The position numbers and the translations under genes are program-made. The notes under the pieces were generated by a model. That model searched no databases, was not told the DNA's origin, and saw nothing but the letters and a program-made list of their open reading frames with translations. A stretch of 64,000 bases of DNA from Boswellia sacra (lineage: Eukaryota > Streptophyta > Magnoliopsida > Sapindales > Burseraceae): positions 124,001-188,000 of the forward strand of contig SNVD02011052.1 in assembly GCA_013180625.2 (NCBI GenBank), written 5' to 3'. This document shows, piece after piece, positions 57,835 to 64,000 of the stretch (position 1 is its first letter; each line of letters begins with the position of its first letter).

Positions 57835-58666
57835 ACTGTGTGCTGTTATGTTAATTATATCTGTAGTATCATAAGTCTTCTTCTAAATTAGCATGTGTGA
57901 ACTGTAATATAAAATTTGAGTGAATGATAAAATACTAGTTTAAAAATGAAAAATACTGAGAGGGCTACCAGTATATGATATGTGAAAGCCATCCATTGAG
58001 AGCAACTTCATTATATATAGGAAATATGGTGAGGTCACCCACTCAAATGGAAAAGGGCTACCTTTATACATGTGTGAAAGCTATTGTATTTATTTAGAAA
58101 ATTCACATTGAGATTAACTTTTGTGTGTGTAAGGAGCATGCTCAAGTTGATCACTCAATTGGATTAAGTGATAAAATAGTTAAAAGTAAATAAACAACTC
58201 TGATAAATGCTTTCTTAGAATGATTCATATGATGCTCAGATATTGTTGTTATGTTATTATTAACTATTGTCTATCATGCTTTCATAACATATGATGTTCT
58301 TTGTGCTTATTTGAAATTTTGATTTTCTAGTGTGTCCATGTGTCAAAAATGCCATTTAAGCATTATTGGATTGAAGGGGAGAAGTTTCAGTGGCGAGAAT
58401 CCTAATTCTATTAGAATTCCTTATTCTAATGGGAATCAAATTTTAAATTTTTGTTCATTACTGTTAGTTATGAAACGGTTTTTGGAAAGGGAATTAACAT
58501 TAATTTTTTGTTAAAAACAAAATTTCTTTAAATTTAGCCTAGTATATTACGAAATTGCTTAGGGCTTCTCCTGTTCATTCCATACCCATTCAACAGTTTC
58601 TCCACTGTCCCTCGTCTTGCTTCTCTTCTTTTTCTGAGAACTTTGTGCATATTACAAACCCTAACA
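57835..58666 (+). other. Non-coding spacer between pol and the third ORF
   Basis: AT-rich, with stops in all frames and no motif recognised. Such a spacer is usual before the extra ORF of SIRE-branch elements. Confidence 0.6.
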
Positions 58667-60585
58667 ATGGCGATGAACACAAAATCCTCAAAATCCACCA
58701 GTTCTTTATCTTCTCACAGCGACTCCAGTTACAACAGGAGCAATAATGTACCGTCATCTCCAATACAACAAACACATGCAGAGATCGTTGTTGATCCCGC
58801 CATGATTAAAGATGAGCAAGTTCCAATGAAAAGGATGAAAGACAAAGTCAAACCAAAGTTCAACAAGTTCCTTATGGAAGCCATCATGCAAAAGTTTGTA
58901 AAGTACACCTCAAAAAGGAAACTACAGATGCAAAGGCTGGTGAAACTAACAAATTCCAACACCTATGGCCTGAGTGAGTTGATTGAGTCTATACACTAGA
59001 CTCGAATGGTAACAAATTTCTTACCCCCTGTGAAGCCTTTAATTCAAGAATTCAATACAAATATCACTACTGCCATTGATGAGACCCGAAAAGCTTTCAC
59101 TATAACAAGGTTTATTGTAGAGAAAAGTTCGTTAAATTCTCTCCAAATGTCATTAACACATTCCTTGACATTCCCATAGGCAGTTTGCATGCTTTAGATG
59201 AGGAATTTAATATGGCTGAAGTGATTAAGGAATTGACGGGTAGAACAAACATTGAATGGAAATCGAGAGATGGTATAGACCAGCAATATCTTAGAAAAAA
59301 GTATAGAGTGATGCATAAAATTGCACTGTTCAATTGGCTTCCCTCTTCCCATCAAAATTAAGTTCGGGGAGACAGAGTAAAATTTTTGTACTGCTTAGGC
59401 ACCAATCGACTAATAAATTTTGGTTTGCTAGCCTGTAGGATGATAGTTTAGATAGCTCTATATCATTCTGACTATCACTTGCTTGTGTTTCCCTGCTTGA
59501 TTCAAGGGATTCTTGCACAAAATAACATTCCTATAAGCCCTAAGGAACATAAAAAAAATTCTATCTAAATCCATCACCAAAGGATTTCTTCAAAGATTGC
59601 ATGATAAGACTGACTTGCATGTACCTGAACCAAAGCTTAAGAGAGTCAGAAATAATCAAATGAAAAATGTTGAAGAACAGCTTGTGTTGATAACTTCTAC
59701 CTTGACTGAGATTGTGTAGGATTTAAAAATTATCAAAGCAAAATAACATGTTTTAGAGGCAAAATTTATAGGGCAATATGGTACTGCAGAAGAGCCACAG
59801 CTAATGGAGACAAAACATGTGGATCCTGCGAAGTCAGTTGAGCATGCACCAGTTCCTGATGCTCCAATGCCTGCTGAAACTGAACAAATGGCTGAAGCAG
59901 GACAAGCTGTACAAACTACTGTTGAGACATATATAACAGCAAAAAAATAGCACAGAAGCAGAAGAAAAAGCACATCAAGTCAATTGCTAAGGGAAGAAAA
60001 TTGACAACCATCTGATAAGAACAAGAAGACAACTGAATCAGCAGTCCATGAACTGAAAGATGAATCTTTGTCAGATGAACTAGCACATGCAGAAACCCAG
60101 ATGAATTTGTCTTCACCACTCGTTGAAAATGAACCTCCTGTTTCTCCAGTTCCTGAAGCATAGCTTACTACCTCTCCACCATACACACAGTTACCACCAC
60201 ATAAAGCTCCAACCTCATCACCTGTCGCACAACCTAAGGAAGAACACATTCAGGTAGCTCCTCTTGCTGAAGAACCAACTGCACCAGCCACATCTCCATC
60301 ACCTACTCTTGCAGAAGAGTCCCTGGTTCCTCTCAACAACTTGTTGTTGAGTTGCCCACAATAGAAACCAGTGTAGAGAGACTTGACAAGGAGATTCGCA
60401 GAGTTATAGCTGAAGTAACTACCACTTCATTGAAGATAGTTGAAGAACAACCTACTTCTGAGGCTTCTGAGCAGCGAACTCCTACCACAACCAGAAAGAG
60501 ATATAAAGAAAAGGCTGACAGATTCAAGAAGCGTCCTGGCAGTTCCTCTTCCCCGCCAATTAAAAAGTCTCCAAGACTTTGTTAA
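58667..60585 (+). pseudogene. Third ORF after pol: 'putative plant transposon protein' domain, broken
   Basis: ATG at 58667 starts MAMNTKSSKSTSSLSSHSDS, a Ser-rich head, then a basic stretch. From about 59100 to 59530, across a frameshift and in-frame stops, comes a domain with KFVKFSPNVINTFLDIPIG, VIKELTGRTNIEWKSRDG, YRVMHKIALFNWLPSSHQN, GTNRLINFGLLACRMI and LIQGIL. This is the pattern of the 'putative plant transposon protein' domain found in many uncharacterised plant proteins. An acidic, Pro/Glu/Thr-rich tail follows and ends GSSSSPPIKKSPRLC. It occupies the position that SIRE1 uses for its env-like frame. No signal peptide or clear membrane segment is seen, so an envelope role is not supported. 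Function unknown. Confidence 0.72.
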
Positions 60586-61073
60586 GTGCTTTTGGCACTT
60601 GTGCTGAAATTAAGGGGGAGAAGAGCTCTGAGATAATTTTTTTTTGATAAAACAGTTCCTCTGATCTTTTTAACTCTATTTACATTATGTCTATTTGATG
60701 TTTTTGTTACTGCTGATGAGATTTATGTTAGTAAGGAGTAAGAGGGAGAAAGACTAGTAAGACTATTTTGATACTTTGTGTTTTTACTGTGTTTGTGTGT
60801 TTGTGATATCTTGATGTGATGAATTGATAGTTTGCATGATCTAATTTCATTGTTGATCTGATTGCTCTGCTCATGAATTGTTTAACGTGTTTCATTGAAA
60901 ATATATGTATACAGACAGTGTTCTATTATGCAAATTGTAATAGCACACTAGTTAATCCTTTACACAAGATATTTTCATGTTTGCTATTTCATGATAGCTT
61001 ATTGTTGTGATTGACTTATCATGTGTGATTTTCTTTCATAAAAAACAGTTTTGTGTTTTCATCACAAATTGCT

Positions 61074-61087
61074 AAAAAAGGGGAGAT
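61074..61087 (+). other. Polypurine tract of the SIRE-like element
   Basis: AAAAAAGGGGAGAT directly before the 3' LTR. Confidence 0.9.
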
Positions 61088-61980
61088 TGTTGGTGTCAAC
61101 GTGAATGTGCCATGCACATGATGAATTTTTTTCAACTTGTGATAAAACTAGAATATGATTTTGTTTCTTATTTTATTATTTTTAGAAGTATATTTTAGGA
61201 AGTATTTGGTTTACAATAAATATCTCTTTAGATTAGGATATTGTTTATTGTATCCTAATTAGAATAGAAGAATATTTATTTGTCCTAATTCCTTCAAGGT
61301 TTACTAATATTTCTTCCTATTTTATTTCTCCTAATCCAAATATGATTTTGATTTAGATTTTTACAGGATTTCTAGAGATTTCGTCCAGGCCTCTCATTAT
61401 ATATATCATGTTATATTTTCATAACTGGTTATTTGATTAGTTACCAAGTTGACTGATTAATTGGTTAATTTATGAGAGTCCATGTCTCAACATTCCAATA
61501 ATTAAAGAGAAGATCCTCAAACGCAAATAGGAATGTCTTTATTGATTTGATTCTTTGAGTCTTTGATTCATGTATGAGAGGTAGAAATCATACATGAGTT
61601 GTTGATTAAGTCTATGAGAGTTAGTAGACACTTAGGATGACTTGCGGGTTAAGTGTTTATGTAATTCAACGTCAAACGTCGTTTGTTATGTATAACTTAA
61701 CAGTGTATTGTTAAGTTATATGTGACAGAAAATGGGCAGTGTCACTAGAGTTTAGGATCTTGACGGGATTTCGTTTTACAAAAATTGGGTCAGTGTGTGA
61801 AAGTGAGTCAGCATTGTAAAGGGTCTTACAGATTGTATAAACAATAACTTAGTGAATTGCAACTCTATAGCTGTCCGTATATGTAGGTTTTATAATCGAA
61901 CCACATAAAATCCTCCTGTGCCAATTTACTTTATAGTTTATTGTTATATTTCTTATAACTGCATACTTCCAGAACTCGCA
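61088..61980 (+). repeat. 3' LTR of the SIRE-like element
   Basis: 893 bp, paired with 49898-50792, followed by the second CGTCT. Confidence 0.93.
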
Positions 61981-61985
61981 CGTCT

Positions 61986-62791
61986 CTTCAAGTTTTTTTA
62001 TATAATTAAATCCATGTAAGGATATAATTAATATTTGTAGGTCTACAAATTTTTTTGTTTTATTATATTTAGCTAATTAAATATTCTTTAAATTAAAAAA
62101 TAAAACTTCCTAATCAAATAATTTTTTTTTGTATAAATAAATTTCCTATTAGAGAAATAATTATTATCCTATATGTATTAAATAAAAAGAAAAATAATAA
62201 ACATTCTCACTCTTGTAATTTTCACATGGACACTTTATAAACATATACTTATAGAGTAATTGTAGAAAAACTTAGCATAGAATCAATTTCCAAAATATAA
62301 AAGAATATCGAGTTCCTTTTTAATAAACGATTAAGTTGATACAATTTTAATACAATTATTATATATTTTTTACATGTTATTGATATTAGTAATATTATTT
62401 TTGTTTTTTATTAGATGAAGTTTTATTGGTATATTTTTTAGACTTGATTTATTAATTTTTTTATAACCCCCTCCAAAATTTAATCCTGTGTCGACCGCTG
62501 CAGCGATCTGAGCTAATTGAAAGTTCATGCTTATTAGTTTGGTGATCATTATCAATAAAAACGTCATGCTTAATCAAGTACATTTCTTTTCCCATATAGA
62601 TATAGCATCATAAACCAGGATTAAGTAAATGATCCGCACTAATTTGCTGAAGTTCCTAGTCAATAGCAGTCGACATAGCTTGGAGCATGAAATTAAGATG
62701 TAAGTTAATTAATTGACTTTTCTGACTAACTCCTTTCAGTGTATATGTTTTGTAAACTTTTCGTCATGATTATTAATGGTTACTTTTCATT
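61986..62791. other. Intergenic
   Basis: AT-rich. The segment near 62461-62510 (accccctccaaaatttaatcctgtgtcgacc) may be the continuation of the repeat end seen near 49780, on the other side of the SIRE-like insertion. No gene is seen. Confidence 0.4.
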
Positions 62792-63681
62792 TGAAAATTC
62801 TGGAGGTATGCAGTTATAAAAAATATAACAGTAAACTGTAATGTAAATCGGCACAGGAGGATTTTTACATGGTTCGGTTATAAAACCTACATCCACGGAC
62901 AGCTATAGAGTTGTAATTCACTATGTTCTTATTTATACAATCTTTAGGACCTTTTACAGTGATGACTCACTCTCATGCACAGACCTAATATTTGACAAAC
63001 AAAATCTTCGCAAAGATCCTAAACACTAGTGATACTACCCACTCTCTATCACAAATAACTTAACAGAATACTGTTAAGTTACACATAACATCCGATGTCT
63101 GACACAGAATTACTTAAACACTCAACCCTCAAGTTATCCCAAGTGTTTACTAATTCACTCAGACTTAAGCAACAACTCATGTACGATTTTTAACTCTCAT
63201 ACATGAAAACAAAGACTCAATGAATCAAAGACATAAAGACATCCCTTGGCGTCAAAGCTTTGCAATTATAAAGTCATGGAATGCCGTGATGAACAATCAA
63301 CAATCTCTCTTGCGCCAAAGACTCTCTCCCTTAATGCTTTTTTCTGACTTTTTCATACATCAATATATATTAAGAGATCTTAATACAATCTTCCGAAAAA
63401 TCCTGTAAGGATATCAATCAAGATCACATTAGGATTATGATAAAACAAAATAGAAAATGCTTTATAGTTAATCTCCTAAATTAATAAGGATATATTAACT
63501 ATCTTCCTATTTTGATTAGGATACAAAATATTATCCCGATCAAGAGAGATAATTATCAAAATACTTCCTATAATAATTATCTAGAAACAATAAAATAGGA
63601 ATAAAATACTTTAATTACTTTTATCACAAGTTAACCAAAATTTGAACACGTGTATGTCACATGTTTGACTTAACACCAACA
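62792..63681 (-). repeat. 3' LTR of a second, inverted SIRE-like element
   Basis: On the minus strand it begins TGTTGGTGTTAAGTCAAAC and ends ...CCAGAATTTTCA, and it is recognisably homologous along its length to the LTRs at 49.9 and 61.1 kb, though much more diverged from them than they are from each other. About 890 bp. Confidence 0.88.
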
Positions 63682-64000
63682 ATCTCCCCCTTTTTTGACA
63701 ACTTGTGATGAAAGCACTCAACTGTTTCTAAGAACAACACATAATAAGTTAGATATCACTGAAAGTTATCATGAATCATAAGACAGAGAAATAACATATG
63801 CAAATAATTAATCAGAAAGCTGTTGTGAATCACAAAACAGCACACTGTCACGAGATATATGACTGAACAGAGTACTAAGTGAAGTTTCACTAGTACACTC
63901 AAAGTTTGTAGAATAATCAATATACTAAACTCAACTGCACTCAAAATCATCGATTCAGTTACTTCACTAATGCAGATTATCATAATGCAACAAACCATTC
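63682..64000 (-). mobile_element. 3' internal end of the second SIRE-like element, running out of the window
   Basis: Just outside the LTR the minus strand has the polypurine tract CAAAAAAGGGGGAGAT (63682-63697). Beyond it, weak similarity to 60850-61080 of the first element is visible (for example the catcacaagttgtcaaaaa region). No coding sequence is present in the visible part. The element should continue rightward for many kb. Confidence 0.8.

Larger units (their letters stand above)
49898..61980 (+). mobile_element. 12-kb SIRE-like Ty1/copia element with third ORF, interrupted by a LINE
   Basis: LTRs at 49898-50792 and 61088-61980 (TGTTGGTGTC...CA) are flanked by CGTCT on both sides (49893-49897 and 61981-61985), a perfect 5-bp target duplication. 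A tRNA-Met primer-binding site and a strong polypurine tract are in place. Gag has two zinc knuckles around a coiled coil, then pol, then some 3.2 kb after pol that carries another reading frame. This plan matches the SIRE/Maximus branch of copia. In the last ~92 bases the two LTRs differ at about 12 positions, mostly C/T and G/A, so the insertion is old. A 2.33-kb LINE sits inside. Confidence 0.93.

Noticed and set aside
58667..60585. Envelope protein in the third ORF of the SIRE-like element
   Set aside because: No signal peptide, no clear transmembrane helix and no fusion-peptide-like stretch. The recognisable domain is the 'putative plant transposon protein' type.
1..64000. CRISPR arrays, tRNA or rRNA genes, bacterial operons
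   Set aside because: No regularly spaced repeats, no tRNA cloverleaf and no rRNA signature were seen. Spliced genes and plant retrotransposons show this is plant nuclear DNA.

Overview
The window is nuclear DNA from a flowering plant, most likely a eudicot. It is AT-rich, has introns, carries plant-type transposons throughout, and contains one intact plant gene. The species cannot be named from sequence alone. That gene is the 19-exon KU70 gene (about 30.6-41.8 kb, + strand), which encodes the DNA-end-binding subunit of the Ku heterodimer in non-homologous end joining. Its introns hold a very young TRIM retrotransposon with two identical LTRs and a probable SINE. One intron has a GC-AG boundary.

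Layout, left to right. (1) 1-9176: most of a non-autonomous CACTA DNA transposon whose left tip lies outside the window. Its right tip and subterminal repeats are visible. On the minus strand it carries exon-intron fragments of five unrelated host genes, in the order ESF1, a KNL1-like kinetochore gene, TAF1, RPN10 and SMT1. All are broken, and all lie in the same orientation. A SINE with a 15-bp target duplication sits in one captured TAF1 intron. (2) 9.2-13.9 kb: a PPR gene remnant, a 195-bp tandem duplication and a 415-bp unit bounded by inverted repeats. (3) 13.93-18.81 kb: a decayed Ty1/copia element on the minus strand. (4) 21.55-27.15 kb: a Mutator-like element with ~80-bp inverted termini and a 9-bp target duplication. 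It holds a broken mudrA-like transposase and, convergent to it, a small GRF-zinc-finger gene. (5) 27-30.6 kb: no recognisable gene. (6) KU70. (7) 43.1-43.6 kb: a GC-rich hAT-type MITE with an 8-bp target duplication. (8) 45.4-48.8 kb: a truncated copia element on the minus strand. (9) 49.90-61.98 kb: a 12-kb copia element (+) that resembles the SIRE lineage. It has gag, pol and a third reading frame after pol. Its gag-pol is split by a 2.3-kb L1-type element that codes only for ORF1 and has a tandem-monomer 5' region capped by telomere-like repeats. (10) 62.79 kb to the end: the 3' LTR and 3' internal end of a related copia element in inverted orientation, running out of the window.

Apart from KU70, essentially all coding sequence is transposon-derived or captured, and is broken by stops and frameshifts. 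The most unusual pieces are the five-gene Pack-CACTA, the ORF1-only LINE, the convergent GRF gene in the Mutator-like element and the extra ORF of the SIRE-like element. All coordinates and splice sites were read by eye. Family assignments rest on remembered motifs, not on searches.
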